A stretch of DNA of 64,000 nucleotides from contig NZ_JAFKRG010000048.1 in NCBI RefSeq assembly GCF_019038415.1, positions 124,001-188,000 on the forward strand. The letters are read 5' to 3'. The first letter of the stretch is position 1, and the number at the start of each line of letters is the position of its first letter. Below the pieces are notes generated by a model. The model had not been told where the DNA came from. It searched no databases and saw nothing but the letters and a program-made list of their open reading frames with translations. Source of the DNA: Synechococcus sp. CCY 9618 (GTDB lineage: Bacteria; Cyanobacteriota; Cyanobacteriia; PCC-6307; Cyanobiaceae). A program made the position numbers and the translations under genes. Positions 46,348 to 55,262 of the stretch are shown piece after piece.

Positions 46348-47601
46348 CTAGAGGTGGTGCGACAGACTCACCATGGTGGGGAGATTCAGCCCTTGCCACA
46401 GCAGGGTGATCAGTCCCGCGGCGAGGATCACCGTACGCCCTGCCGGCCGCAGCATCGACTGGAGTTCCAGCACACCAGCCAGGGTGAGGCCGATGAAGAC
46501 GGGATAGAACTTCGCCAGATAACGGATATGGACGAAGGCGAACAGCCAGCCGGGCACCAGGGTGCAGACCATGGCCAAGGCGAGGAGCAGGACGGGGAAA
46601 CGAAGCACACCCAGATGCCTGAAGTGATAGAGCGTGAAGCCGGCGGGGATCAGCATCAGCTTCAGAGAAAACACGATGTTCCTGATGCTCTCGATGGCCG
46701 ACAGGGCCAGAAAATCGATGTAGGCCCGGGGATGGCCTGAGACCACATCCAAGACGCTGGCCGCCCCTGGGAACACCTGTTTCATGATCGACGATGCCGT
46801 CATCCAGGGATCGAACGGATAGGCCTGGTACTGGTGGGCCAGGAACAGCGTGGAATAGTGCACCGCGAAGGCATCGAAACTGCGGTTGCCTGCGATCACC
46901 CCCCATCCATAGACGGCAAATCCAGGGGCCAGGAAGAGCAGAATCCACAGCCCCACCAGGCAGGGAATGCGCCAGGAATTCTTGATGGTTCCCTGCTCCC
47001 GCCACCACCAGAGCAGGGCCAGGAAGGGGGCCGCGAGCAGGAATTCCACCTTGCAGAGGGCAAAACCTCCCAGGAGCAGCGAGCTGAGCAGCAGCGGCCA
47101 TCGGCAAGTGGCGGCCACCACGAAGAGCGTGAACAGGCTGCCGGCCAGGATCTCGCTGGAGGGTTGAACCAGGGCGAAACCGGATGTGGCCACCAGAAGC
47201 AGTCCCGCGATCCTCACGGCGACAGGCTTCACGAAGGTTTTCAGCAGCAGGTCGGTGGAGAGCAGATACCCGAGCATCGCCAGGGTTCGGATGTGCCAGT
47301 TGAGGGAAGCGGGGCTGGTGGGAATGATCAGCTTGTACAGACCCACCAGCAGGCTCGAGCTGATGCCTCCGGAGTTCTGGAGTTGCGGATACTGGAAGAT
47401 CCAGTGACCGGATTCTCTATAGATCCGCAGATCCACGGTGCTGATGAAGGATTGATCCATCGGCCACGCGGGCGGCGATCCGCTGTCGTTGAGGATCAGC
47501 AGGAAGGAGGCCGCGATCAGGACCGCCAGCACCAGGAAATAGAGAATCGACCAGCGTTTCCGCGCCTGAATGCCCCCATCGCTCAGCCCGTCACCAGCCA
47601 T
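46348..47601 (-). CDS. Multi-pass membrane protein, GT-C glycosyltransferase-like (putative)
   Basis: 417 residues from the ATG at 47601. About ten hydrophobic helices are visible, beginning ILYFLVLAVLIAASFLLIL, with an early loop containing STVDLRIYRESGHWIFQYPQ. This topology fits GT-C/GT39/GT87-type membrane glycosyltransferases, but I do not see a decisive catalytic DxD/E pair. Base composition is a little less GC-rich and codon use differs slightly from neighbours, so horizontal acquisition is possible. It is convergent with the GT2-GtrA gene. Confidence 0.65.
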   Translation of the reverse strand: MAGDGLSDGGIQARKRWSILYFLVLAVLIAASFLLILNDSGSPPAWPMDQSFISTVDLRIYRESGHWIFQYPQLQNSGGISSSLLVGLYKLIIPTSPASLNWHIRTLAMLGYLLSTDLLLKTFVKPVAVRIAGLLLVATSGFALVQPSSEILAGSLFTLFVVAATCRWPLLLSSLLLGGFALCKVEFLLAAPFLALLWWWREQGTIKNSWRIPCLVGLWILLFLAPGFAVYGWGVIAGNRSFDAFAVHYSTLFLAHQYQAYPFDPWMTASSIMKQVFPGAASVLDVVSGHPRAYIDFLALSAIESIRNIVFSLKLMLIPAGFTLYHFRHLGVLRFPVLLLALAMVCTLVPGWLFAFVHIRYLAKFYPVFIGLTLAGVLELQSMLRPAGRTVILAAGLITLLWQGLNLPTMVSLSHHL

Positions 47602-47769
47602 GCCGACCCCCCGTATGCCTTGCCCGTTGCGCGCATCCTGGCTGCGCCATGGGCCTGCTGACCACATCTGATTGGCGACGGCAGCCCCTGCCACCGGCGT
47701 CCCAGGGGCCTGCCGGGATGGGGGGGCCCGGGCCTTAACTTCTCCTTGACTTTCTTGACCGGGTTCTGA
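47602..47769. promoter_or_regulatory. Divergent intergenic region between two envelope genes
   Basis: 168 bases between the ATG at 47601 (minus) and 47770 (plus). It should hold both promoters. No clear -35/-10 pair or repeat stands out. Confidence 0.3.
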
Positions 47770-49563
47770 ATGGTGGTCGCTCCTCCAGGGGCATGGGCGG
47801 CAGGCCGCCGCAGCCGGGCCCACGGGCGTCTGATCTGGGTGCTGAGCGGGCTCTGGTTGCTCCTGATCTGCTGGCTGGCCTTCTTCCAGGGTCTGGGCAG
47901 CCTCGGTCTGATGGACAAGACCGAGGCCCTGTTCGTGGAGGTGGGCCACCAGATGCTGGAGCGGGGTGACTGGGTCACCCCCTGGTGGAACGGCGAGCGC
48001 TTCTTCGATTACCCCGTCTGGGGGTACTGGATGGTGGGGCTGAGTTTCCGTCTGTTCGGCGTTTCCGAATGGGCTGCCCGACTGCCGGTGGCCCTGGCGG
48101 CCAGTGCGGTGGTTGTGGCGGCCTTTGGGCTGATGCTGGCCTGGTCTCCGGCGGGGGAGGCGGGCCGGCCCCGGATCCTGCGGGCTGCCCTGGCGGCGGG
48201 GGTGCTGGCGACGACCCCGGGCTGGGTCGGCTGGGGCCGCACCTCCACCACCGACATGTTCCTCTCCAGCGCCATCACCCTGGCGCTGTTCGGCTTCCTG
48301 CTCGCCCATCGCCATCCCCACCATCGGTGGCTGGCGCCCCTGGGCCGGGCGGCCCTGGCCATGTTCGCCGGGATCGCCGTTCTCGCCAAGGGACCGGTGG
48401 GGCTGCTGCTGCCCGGCCTGGTGGTGGTGCTGTTCCTGCTGCTCACGGCCGGCTGGCGGGCCTGGCTGCGCTGGCGGCCGCTGCTGGCGATGGCGGCCCT
48501 GTTCCTGGGTGTGACCATGCCCTGGTACGGGGCGGCGGCGGCGGTCAACGGCGCCGATTTCCTGGGCGGCTTCCTCGGTTTCAGCAACCTGCAGCGGTTC
48601 ACCACGGTCCTCTACGACCACCCCGGGCCCCCCTGGTTCTATCTGCCCTGGGTGGTGGTTCTCCTGCTGCCCTGGTCCCTGTTCCTGCCCGCTGCCATGG
48701 CGGAGCAACGGTTCTGGAGGCTCCGGAGCTGGCGCGCTGAGGCAGGGCCTGGGGGAGGGCTGGGTCTGTTTCTGGTGCTCTGGCTGGGGCTGATGGTGGC
48801 CTTCTTCTCCGCCGCCGCCACCAAGCTGCCGGGATACATCCTGCCGGCCCTGCCGGCGGGAAGCCTGCTGGTGGCTCTGTTCTGGCGCCCCCTGCCGGCC
48901 GTCGCCGATGGCCGGCCCGCGGGCCGGGGCCCCACCGGCGCCAGGATCGCCGCCGGCGTGGAGGTGGTGTTGCTGGCCGCCATGGCGGTGGCGGCCGCCC
49001 TCGCTCCGGGCTGGGTGGCCCGTGATCCGGCCTATCCGGCCTTCGCAGCGGCCCTGCAGGACTCGGGCCTGCCGCTCGTGCTCTGCCTCTGCCTGGGGCT
49101 GAGCGCCCTGGCCCTGCTGGTGATGGTGTTGGGGCCGGTGTGGGCGGCCTGGCTCTGGGTTCCCAGCCTGGCCGGGTTTCTGGCCGTCCTGGCCCTGGTG
49201 ATCGCCCCCCTCGCTCCGCTGCTCGACCGCGAACGCCAGCTGCCTCTGCGTGAGCTGGCCCGGGTGGCCCAGGCCGAGGGCCGGCCAGCCGAGCCCCTGT
49301 TCATCGTCGGCACCAAGCGCTACAGCATCCTTTTCTACGGAGAGCCCGAGGCGTTCTTCATCTCCGACCGGCGCCGCATCGCCCGGCTGGCGCTCCGCCA
49401 GCAGGCCGGTTCCGACGGCACACCGGCCAGCCCGACCGTGCGTCTGCTGGGGGATCGCCGGGACCTCGAGGAGCTGGACCTGCCGGAGGCCGGCGTCGAA
49501 CGGCTGGCCCAGCGGGGGGAACTGGCCCTCTGGCGGGTGCAGGCTCGCTTGCTTCAACCGTGA
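47770..49563 (+). CDS. ArnT-like glycosyltransferase (GT39/PMT superfamily)
   Basis: 597 residues with about 12 membrane helices. The first loop has LMDKTEALFVEVGHQMLERG, matching the position of the acidic residue of ArnT/PMT enzymes, then GDWVTPWWNGERFFDYPVWG and WAARLPVAL. Later come ATTPGWVGWGRTSTTDMFL and LAKGPVG. These enzymes transfer sugar from a polyprenyl-phosphate donor to lipid A, protein or other acceptors; the acceptor here is unknown. It is tightly followed by a PAP2 phosphatase (TGATG overlap). Confidence 0.85.
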   Translation: MVVAPPGAWAAGRRSRAHGRLIWVLSGLWLLLICWLAFFQGLGSLGLMDKTEALFVEVGHQMLERGDWVTPWWNGERFFDYPVWGYWMVGLSFRLFGVSEWAARLPVALAASAVVVAAFGLMLAWSPAGEAGRPRILRAALAAGVLATTPGWVGWGRTSTTDMFLSSAITLALFGFLLAHRHPHHRWLAPLGRAALAMFAGIAVLAKGPVGLLLPGLVVVLFLLLTAGWRAWLRWRPLLAMAALFLGVTMPWYGAAAAVNGADFLGGFLGFSNLQRFTTVLYDHPGPPWFYLPWVVVLLLPWSLFLPAAMAEQRFWRLRSWRAEAGPGGGLGLFLVLWLGLMVAFFSAAATKLPGYILPALPAGSLLVALFWRPLPAVADGRPAGRGPTGARIAAGVEVVLLAAMAVAAALAPGWVARDPAYPAFAAALQDSGLPLVLCLCLGLSALALLVMVLGPVWAAWLWVPSLAGFLAVLALVIAPLAPLLDRERQLPLRELARVAQAEGRPAEPLFIVGTKRYSILFYGEPEAFFISDRRRIARLALRQQAGSDGTPASPTVRLLGDRRDLEELDLPEAGVERLAQRGELALWRVQARLLQP

Positions 49564-50225
49564 TGCGCTTCGTTCCGCTGCCGAGGGACAAGGTTCTGAT
49601 TCCCCTCTGTCTGGCCCTCCTGGTGGGTCTCAGCCTTGCGGTGGGCCCGGACCGTCCGCTGCAGCCGCTGGACACCAGGGTCCTTGCCTGGCTCGGTGAT
49701 CAGCTCCGCGGTCCGGTGGGCGATGGCCTGGCTCAGGTGTACCGGCTGAGTGGCGTCGGCTTCACGGCCGTCCTAGTGGTGATGGCCCTGATCCATGTGG
49801 TGCGGCGCCGCTGGTGGCGGGATCTGCGCCTGCTGGTGATGGCCAGCGGCGGCATCCTGATCCTGGTGGATCTGGTCTTCAAACCCCTGTTTAGCCGCAG
49901 TCGCCCCCCCGGCAAGCTCCTGCCGGTGGATGGACACAGCTTTCCCAGTGGCCATGCGGCCGGGGCGGTGGCCTTCTATTTCGCCATGGTGGTGATCCTG
50001 GCGTCCCACCATCCCCGCTTGCGGCGCCCCCTGGCGCTCGGCGCCTGCCTCTGGGTGGGGCTGGTCTGGCTGAGCACCCTCTACGTCCGTGCCCACTGGC
50101 CCACGGACCTGCTGGCGGGGGGAGCTGTCGGTCTGGCCTGGCTGAGCGTGTGCCTGGGCTTCTGGCGTGAGCCCCCGCCGTCCGACCTCCAGAGTGGGTC
50201 CACCCCTGCGCCCCCCTCCCCTTGA
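49563..50225 (+). CDS. PAP2-superfamily membrane phosphatase
   Basis: 220 residues with about six helices. The three PAP2 motifs are KPLFSRSRPPG (KxxxxxxRP), SFPSGHAAG (PSGH), and STLYVRAHWPTD (SRxxxxxHxxxD-like). It dephosphorylates lipid phosphates. Directly coupled to the ArnT-like gene, it could recycle polyprenyl pyrophosphate carriers; that role is inference. A GTG at 49560 is an alternative start. The end overlaps the next gene by 4 bases. Confidence 0.88.
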   Translation: MRFVPLPRDKVLIPLCLALLVGLSLAVGPDRPLQPLDTRVLAWLGDQLRGPVGDGLAQVYRLSGVGFTAVLVVMALIHVVRRRWWRDLRLLVMASGGILILVDLVFKPLFSRSRPPGKLLPVDGHSFPSGHAAGAVAFYFAMVVILASHHPRLRRPLALGACLWVGLVWLSTLYVRAHWPTDLLAGGAVGLAWLSVCLGFWREPPPSDLQSGSTPAPPSP

Positions 50226-50644
50226 CCGCCCCCCATCCCTTCACCGGTCTGGCCGGCCTGCGCGGGCTCCGCACCGCCCCGGCGCTGGAGGACGAGCAGC
50301 GACGCCAGCTGCGCCAGGAGCTCCTGCCCCTGCTGGCGGCCTGCGGCTGGTGCACGGTGGGCATCATGGCCCCGTCCTCTGCGGCGGCGCTGGACGCCCT
50401 GCGGGCGTACGAGTCAGCCCTGGGCTGGCCGGCCCTGGGGCCGGCGGAGGAGGCAGAAGGGGCCGGGAGCACGGCCGACGACGCTGTGGGGCCCGTGTTC
50501 CTGAAGGGCAACCAGCGCAACGGCCTCTTCCGCCTGCGCCGGGAGGACGGCCTGGGCGAGGGGGTGCTGATCACCGGGCATGAGGCGACCGATCCTGCCG
50601 CCGAGGACACCTGGGGCCCCCTGCCCCTGGACCTGTTCGCCTGA
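50222..50644 (+). CDS. DUF1824 family protein
   Basis: 140 residues from a TTG overlapping the PAP2 stop. CGWCTVGIMAPSSAAALDAL, FLKGNQRNGLFRLR and GVLITGHEATDP are conserved segments of this cyanobacterial family. Function unknown. It is the last gene of the apparent unit with the ArnT-like and PAP2 genes. Confidence 0.8.
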   Translation: MTAPHPFTGLAGLRGLRTAPALEDEQRRQLRQELLPLLAACGWCTVGIMAPSSAAALDALRAYESALGWPALGPAEEAEGAGSTADDAVGPVFLKGNQRNGLFRLRREDGLGEGVLITGHEATDPAAEDTWGPLPLDLFA

Positions 50645-50701
50645 TCCCATCAGCTGATCACGTTCCCGCCGCCGCCAGGGGAGCGCCGGACGGCCAGTCC
50701 C

Positions 50702-50707
50702 TAGGCT
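50702..50707 (+). promoter_or_regulatory. Possible -10 element of hemC
   Basis: TAGGCT, 45 bases upstream of the hemC ATG. The same kind of -10-like element (CTAGGNT) stands before several other genes in the window. No clear -35. Confidence 0.4.
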
Positions 50708-50752
50708 GGGCGGCTGTTGCCTGGCAGCCGTCGCTGCCGCCCGAAGCGCCCG

Positions 50753-51706
50753 ATGACCAGCTCCACCCTGCGCATCGCCTCCCGCCGCAGCCAGCTGGCC
50801 ATGGTCCAGACCCACTGGGTGCGGGATGAACTGGCCGCTGCCCATCCCGGCCTGGCGATCTCGATCGAGGCCATGGCCACCCAGGGCGACAAGATCCTCG
50901 ACGTGGCCCTGGCCAAGATCGGCGACAAGGGTCTGTTCACCAAGGAACTGGAGGCCCAGATGCTGGTGGACCGGGCTGACATCGCCGTGCACAGCCTCAA
51001 GGATCTGCCCACTAACCTGCCCGAGGGACTGGTGCTGGGCTGCATCACCGAGCGGGAGGACCCCGCCGATGCCGTGGTGGTGCACCAGAAGCACCGGGAG
51101 AAGAGCCTGGCCACCCTGCCGGAGGGCAGCGTGGTGGGCACCAGCTCCCTGCGGCGTCTGGCCCAGCTGCGCCACCACTACCCCCACCTGGTGTTCAAGG
51201 ATGTGCGGGGCAACGTGATCACCCGGCTCGAGAAGCTCGACGCCGGCGTCTACGACTGCCTGATCCTGGCGGCGGCGGGCCTCAGCCGGCTGGGGCTGGG
51301 GGACCGCATCCACGAGCTGATCGATCCCTCGATCTCCCTCCACGCCGTGGGACAGGGGGCCCTGGGGATCGAGTGCCGCGAGGGCGACACCGCCGTGCTG
51401 GCCACCATCGGCGTGCTGGAGCATCAGCCCACCGCCCGCCGCTGCCTGGCGGAACGGGCCTTCCTGCGCAGCCTGGAAGGCGGCTGCCAGGTGCCCATCG
51501 GCGTCAACACCCGCTTCGAGGGCGATGAGCTCGTGCTGACCGGCATGGTGGCGAGCATCGATGGCCAGCGGCTGCTGCGCGACAGCCAGCGCGGGCCGGC
51601 AAGTGATCCGGAGGCGATCGGTGTGGCCCTGGCGGGCATCCTGCGCTCCCAGGGCGCCGGGGAGATCCTGGAGGAGATCTTTGCCAGCGTCCGCCCCGAG
51701 CGCTGA
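50753..51706 (+). CDS. hemC: Hydroxymethylbilane synthase (porphobilinogen deaminase)
   Basis: 317 residues. It begins [20 protein letters not shown], followed by [38 protein letters not shown] and the cofactor-Cys segment [12 protein letters not shown]. It condenses four porphobilinogen molecules for heme and chlorophyll. hemH of the same pathway lies at 12.5 kb. The frame is open upstream; the ATG at 50753 is the conserved start. The end overlaps the ClC gene by 26 bases. Confidence 0.96.
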   Translation: MTSSTLRIASRRSQLAMVQTHWVRDELAAAHPGLAISIEAMATQGDKILDVALAKIGDKGLFTKELEAQMLVDRADIAVHSLKDLPTNLPEGLVLGCITEREDPADAVVVHQKHREKSLATLPEGSVVGTSSLRRLAQLRHHYPHLVFKDVRGNVITRLEKLDAGVYDCLILAAAGLSRLGLGDRIHELIDPSISLHAVGQGALGIECREGDTAVLATIGVLEHQPTARRCLAERAFLRSLEGGCQVPIGVNTRFEGDELVLTGMVASIDGQRLLRDSQRGPASDPEAIGVALAGILRSQGAGEILEEIFASVRPER

Positions 51707-53729
51707 GGCCGGCGGCAGGGCGGTCCCCGGGGAGCCTTCCGGTGCACCCGATGCCGATCTGAGGGGCCTGCCCTTCCAGTGGAATCTGCTGGCCTGGGCG
51801 GCCCTGGTGGGCACCATGACCGGACTGGCGGTGGTGGCCTTCCATGAGCTCTACGGGTTCATCAACAATTTCCTGTTCGGCCCGTTCGTGGAGGGCCTGC
51901 TGGTCATCGGCCGCTCCACCCCTGCGGCCTCCGCTCCGCTGCCGATCGACCTGCCGCCCCTGGCGGCCGACGGCGGCACCCCCCTGAAGGCCCTGCTGCA
52001 GCTCGGTCTCGATGGCATCGGCCTGATGGCGGCGGCCCCGGCGGCGCCCGAACCCCCGCCGATCAGCCTGCCCGCCACCCCCGACTGGCTGGCCCTCTGG
52101 CCGGTGGTGGTGGTGCCCACCCTCGGTGGCCTGGCGGTGGGCCTGCTGCGCCACCTGGCCGGCAGCATCGGCCCGGGCCTCTCCAGCCTGATGGCCATCG
52201 CCGACGGCAGCCAGGGGGGCGAGCCGCGGCTGCCCCTGCTGCGCCTGGTGGCCGCCTCCCTCAGCCTGGGCAGCGGCGCGTCCCTGGGACCGGAGGGCCC
52301 GAGTGTGGAAGGGGGCGGCAACATCGGCCTCTGGGTGGCCCTGCGGGGCCGCCTCTCCCCCCAGGCCCAGAAGGCCCTGGTGGCCGCGGGCGTGGCGGCG
52401 GGTCTGGCCGCGGGCTTCAAGGCCCCGATCGCCGGGGTGTTCTTCGCCTTCGAGGGCAGCTACAGCACCATCCCGGGGCGACCCAGCCTGCGGGCGGTGC
52501 TGGTGGCGGCGGTGGCCTCCACCCTGGTCACCCAGCTCTGCCTCGGCGACACGCCCATCCTGCGGCTGCCCGCCTACGAGGTGCGCTCACCCCTGGAACT
52601 GCCCCTGTATCTGGGCCTGGGGCTGGTGGCCAGCCTGATGTCCTGGCTGCTGATCCGTCTGCTGGCGGCCGGTCGGCAGGAGCGCGTCCAGAGCTGGATC
52701 GGGCGCCTGCCGCCGGGACTGCCCACGGCCCTGGGCGGGGCGGCCCTGGGGGGCATGGCCCTGGTGTTTCCCCAGGTGCTGGGGGTGGGCTACGACACGA
52801 TCGAGGCCCTGCTGGGCCGTGACGGGGGCATCCCCCTGCTCACCCTGGTGGCGCTGATCGGCGTGAAGCTGGTTGCCACCACCGTGAGCAATGCCACCGG
52901 ATTCGTGGGCGGTGGCTTTGCCCCGTCCCTGTTCCTGGGGGCCGTGCTCGGCAACTGCTACGGCCAGGTGCTGGGCAGCGGCGGCCTGAATCTGCCGGTG
53001 GCCGAACCGCCCGCCTACGCCATGGTGGGCATGGCGGCGGTGCTGGCGGGCAGCGCCCGGGCCCCGCTCACGGCGCTGCTGCTGCTGTTCGAGCTCACCC
53101 GAGACATCCGCATCGTGCTGCCGCTGATGGCGGCCGCCGGGCTGAGCGCCGCCCTGGTGGAGCGCTGGCAGGGCATCCATGACCCCGGCCTGATGGGACC
53201 CGATCCGGTCGAGGAACGCCGCCGGAGCCAGCTGGCGGCCATCGCCGTGGAGGAGGCCTTCGAGCCGGAGGCGCCGCTGGTGCTGCCGGCGGCCATGGGG
53301 GCCCCGATGGCCCTGGCCCGGCTGATCGACAGCCACGGCCACTGCCTGCTGGTGGAGGAGGCCGGGACCACCCTGGGGCTGGTCACCCTGGCCGACCTGC
53401 AGCGGGCCCTCTCATCGGAGCTGAACCGCGGCGAGCCCCGGATCCTGAGGGATTGTCTGCGGACCGAACTGGTCTGGCTGCCGAGCGGAGCCCATCTCGA
53501 CCGGCTGGAGGATCAGCTGGGCCCGAACGGTCTGCGCCAGGTGCCCGTCTTCGCGGTGCCGGAGGGCACTGGCGGCCATCTGCCCCATGGTCTGCCGACG
53601 GGGGGCCTTTCCGTCGGTCTGCTGCGGGGCCTGGCCAGCCGCGACGGCATGGCCAGGGCCCTGGCCCGGAGGCTTCAGGCCGCTTCGGAGCGGCCCTCCA
53701 TCAGGGCCTCGGCCACAGGATCGACCTGA
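51681..53729 (+). CDS. ClC-family chloride channel/antiporter with CBS domains
   Basis: About 682 residues. I chose a TTG at 51681 because GAGGAG lies 4 bases upstream and no other in-frame start precedes the first helix; it overlaps hemC by 26 bases. ClC motifs: [16 protein letters not shown] (gating Glu), [11 protein letters not shown], and [18 protein letters not shown]. The position of the proton-pathway Glu of E. coli ClcA (second Glu of FIIEE) is Gly here. Two CBS-like regions occupy the last 180 residues. It moves chloride or another anion; direction and coupling are uncertain. Confidence 0.9.
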   Translation: MPASAPSAEAGGRAVPGEPSGAPDADLRGLPFQWNLLAWAALVGTMTGLAVVAFHELYGFINNFLFGPFVEGLLVIGRSTPAASAPLPIDLPPLAADGGTPLKALLQLGLDGIGLMAAAPAAPEPPPISLPATPDWLALWPVVVVPTLGGLAVGLLRHLAGSIGPGLSSLMAIADGSQGGEPRLPLLRLVAASLSLGSGASLGPEGPSVEGGGNIGLWVALRGRLSPQAQKALVAAGVAAGLAAGFKAPIAGVFFAFEGSYSTIPGRPSLRAVLVAAVASTLVTQLCLGDTPILRLPAYEVRSPLELPLYLGLGLVASLMSWLLIRLLAAGRQERVQSWIGRLPPGLPTALGGAALGGMALVFPQVLGVGYDTIEALLGRDGGIPLLTLVALIGVKLVATTVSNATGFVGGGFAPSLFLGAVLGNCYGQVLGSGGLNLPVAEPPAYAMVGMAAVLAGSARAPLTALLLLFELTRDIRIVLPLMAAAGLSAALVERWQGIHDPGLMGPDPVEERRRSQLAAIAVEEAFEPEAPLVLPAAMGAPMALARLIDSHGHCLLVEEAGTTLGLVTLADLQRALSSELNRGEPRILRDCLRTELVWLPSGAHLDRLEDQLGPNGLRQVPVFAVPEGTGGHLPHGLPTGGLSVGLLRGLASRDGMARALARRLQAASERPSIRASATGST

Positions 53730-53845
53730 GAGAGGAGGCCGAGGATCCGCTGGAGATCCAGTTCGGACAGCTCACCGTCGTTGCCCCACTTCAGCGACGT
53801 GCTGTTCAGCTGATCGGTGGTGGGTTGGGTGCCGGAGTCGACCAT
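53675..53845 (-). CDS. 56-residue small protein of unknown function
   Basis: An ATG at 53845 opens 56 codons ending at 53675, overlapping the ClC 3' end by 55 bases. The protein reads as a coherent small acidic helix-rich polypeptide: SLKWGNDGELSELDLQRIL, then [16 protein letters not shown] good minus-strand promoter (53892-53919) stands about 50 bases upstream of the start. I do not recognise a family. The promoter and composition support expression; conservation would settle it. Confidence 0.55.
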   Translation of the reverse strand: MVDSGTQPTTDQLNSTSLKWGNDGELSELDLQRILGLLSQVDPVAEALMEGRSEAA

Positions 53846-53891
53846 GGGTGTTGGTTCGCGGAACAGGGTGCCGCAAGAAGGCTGATGCGTG

Positions 53892-53919
53892 AGATTAGGT
53901 GTTCTAACCCATACCTCAA
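53892..53919 (-). promoter_or_regulatory. Candidate promoter for the 56-residue ORF
   Basis: On the minus strand, TTGAGG (53914-53919), a 16-base spacer and TAATCT (53892-53897). Transcription would start near 53885, about 40 bases before the ATG at 53845. Confidence 0.5.
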
Positions 53920-53988
53920 AGCCTTCCTGGTCGATCTCCAGAATCTCTTCGGTCTGCTGCCCCGTTGCCCGGAAACGCTTCCGGTGGC

Positions 53989-54579
53989 TCAGGGTTTGAC
54001 CACCACCGGCGTGCCCACCTCCACCTGATCGAACAAGGCCCGCACATGGGGTGTGAGCATCCGGACACAGCCGTTGGTCACGGCAGAGCGGGAGGTGACG
54101 GTCCAGGCCCAGGCGCTGGGGGTGCCGTGGATGCCGTACTGATTGAGGCCGCTCTGCTTGAAGCCGATCCAGCGGTCGCCGAGGGGCCCGTTGGGCCCTT
54201 TGGTGGGGTTGATCCTGCCGCTCTTGGTGCTCTGGTACTGGGGATTGACCACCTTCACCTCCACCTGGAAGCGTCCCTTGGGGGTGGGGGTGGCGGCGTC
54301 GCCGATGGCCACGGGCCAGCTGCCCAGCACCCTGCCGTTGTCGCGCAGGCTGATGGTGCGCTTGCCCAGCTCGAGCACGATCTCCCGGGTGATCACTGCG
54401 GCGGCCGGGGTGGGAGCGGCGGCCTCCGGCGCTGGCTGAGCCGCCGGCTGCAGCACGGGACGGGGATCAGGCTGGGGCGCAGGCTGGAGATCAGGCTGGT
54501 TGGCGGCCAGGGCGCCGGTTCCGGCGGTCGCCCCCCAGGCGGCGGCCAGAAGCAGAAACAGGGCCGGGGGGCGCGACAT
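53989..54579 (-). CDS. L,D-transpeptidase (YkuD family)
   Basis: 196 residues. An N-terminal signal peptide (ALFLLLAAAWGATAGTGALA) is followed by a Pro/Gln/Ala-rich linker repeating QPxPQPDP-like units, then the YkuD domain. Active-site elements: YGIHGTPSAW and SAVTNGCVRM, with catalytic Cys and His. It forms 3-3 peptidoglycan cross-links or anchors envelope proteins, in the periplasm. Family is clear. Confidence 0.9.
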   Translation of the reverse strand: MSRPPALFLLLAAAWGATAGTGALAANQPDLQPAPQPDPRPVLQPAAQPAPEAAAPTPAAAVITREIVLELGKRTISLRDNGRVLGSWPVAIGDAATPTPKGRFQVEVKVVNPQYQSTKSGRINPTKGPNGPLGDRWIGFKQSGLNQYGIHGTPSAWAWTVTSRSAVTNGCVRMLTPHVRALFDQVEVGTPVVVKP

Positions 54580-54624
54580 GGGAGGCGGATCAACAGCAGA
54601 GATGCCGCACCGCCGGGGTGGACG

Positions 54625-55212
54625 TCAGCCGACCAGACGGGGCGCAATCACTGAAACATAGCGATCTTCGCACTCCTTGATGATGCGAACCGCCTCGCCG
54701 ACGTCGTGGAATCCGTTGACCTTGCAGGTGCCGGGTTTCTTGAGATCCTTGTAGTGCTCCCAGTAGTACTGGGTCTCGGTGAGCCAGTGGTCGCCGAGTT
54801 GGGTGTAGCTGGCGATGTGATCCATGCGCTTGTCGTCGGCCAGCACGGCGATCACCTTGTCGTCCACCTCACCGCCGTCGTCGAAGCACATGATGCCGAT
54901 GATGCGGGCCTCCACCAGGCTGCCCGGCACCAGGGGTTCGGTGACGCCGACGATCTCGATGTCGAGGGGATCGCCGTCCTCGTCCCAGGTGCGGGGGATG
55001 CAGCCGTAGGCGAAGGGATAGGCGAGGGAGGAATAGCCGACCCGGTCCAGCTTCAGGTGGCCGGTCTCGGTGATCAGCTCGTATTTGTTGATCGTGCTGG
55101 AGTTGAGCTCCACGATGGCGTTCAGCCGCAGTTCGGCCTCATCGGCGAAGGCCGGCAGCACATGCAGCAGATTCAACATGGTGCGGCTGGGGGCGTGGTC
55201 GATGTTCGCCAT
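54625..55212 (-). CDS. ppa: Inorganic pyrophosphatase
   Basis: 195 residues, family I soluble pyrophosphatase. It has ELNSSTINKYELITETGHLK, YPFAYGCIPRTWDEDGDPLD (signature with the three Asp), and DDKVIAVLADDKR. It cleaves pyrophosphate to drive biosynthesis. A minus-strand TAAGAT (55237-55242) 25 bases upstream of the ATG may be its -10. Confidence 0.95.
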   Translation of the reverse strand: MANIDHAPSRTMLNLLHVLPAFADEAELRLNAIVELNSSTINKYELITETGHLKLDRVGYSSLAYPFAYGCIPRTWDEDGDPLDIEIVGVTEPLVPGSLVEARIIGIMCFDDGGEVDDKVIAVLADDKRMDHIASYTQLGDHWLTETQYYWEHYKDLKKPGTCKVNGFHDVGEAVRIIKECEDRYVSVIAPRLVG

Positions 55213-55236
55213 GGGGGCCTGATTTTCTGCGGCGGC

Positions 55237-55242
55237 ATCTTA
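55237..55242 (-). promoter_or_regulatory. Possible -10 element of ppa
   Basis: TAAGAT on the minus strand, between the M32 carboxypeptidase stop (55263) and the ppa ATG (55212). Confidence 0.4.
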
Positions 55243-55262
55243 CGCAGCCAGGCCCGGCCGGC

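Noticed and set aside
47602-49557. Long minus-strand frame extending upstream of the multi-pass membrane gene
   Set aside because: It runs antisense to the ArnT-like gene and is a Gln/Gly/His-rich shadow with no domain; the true start is the ATG at 47601 with an immediate membrane protein.
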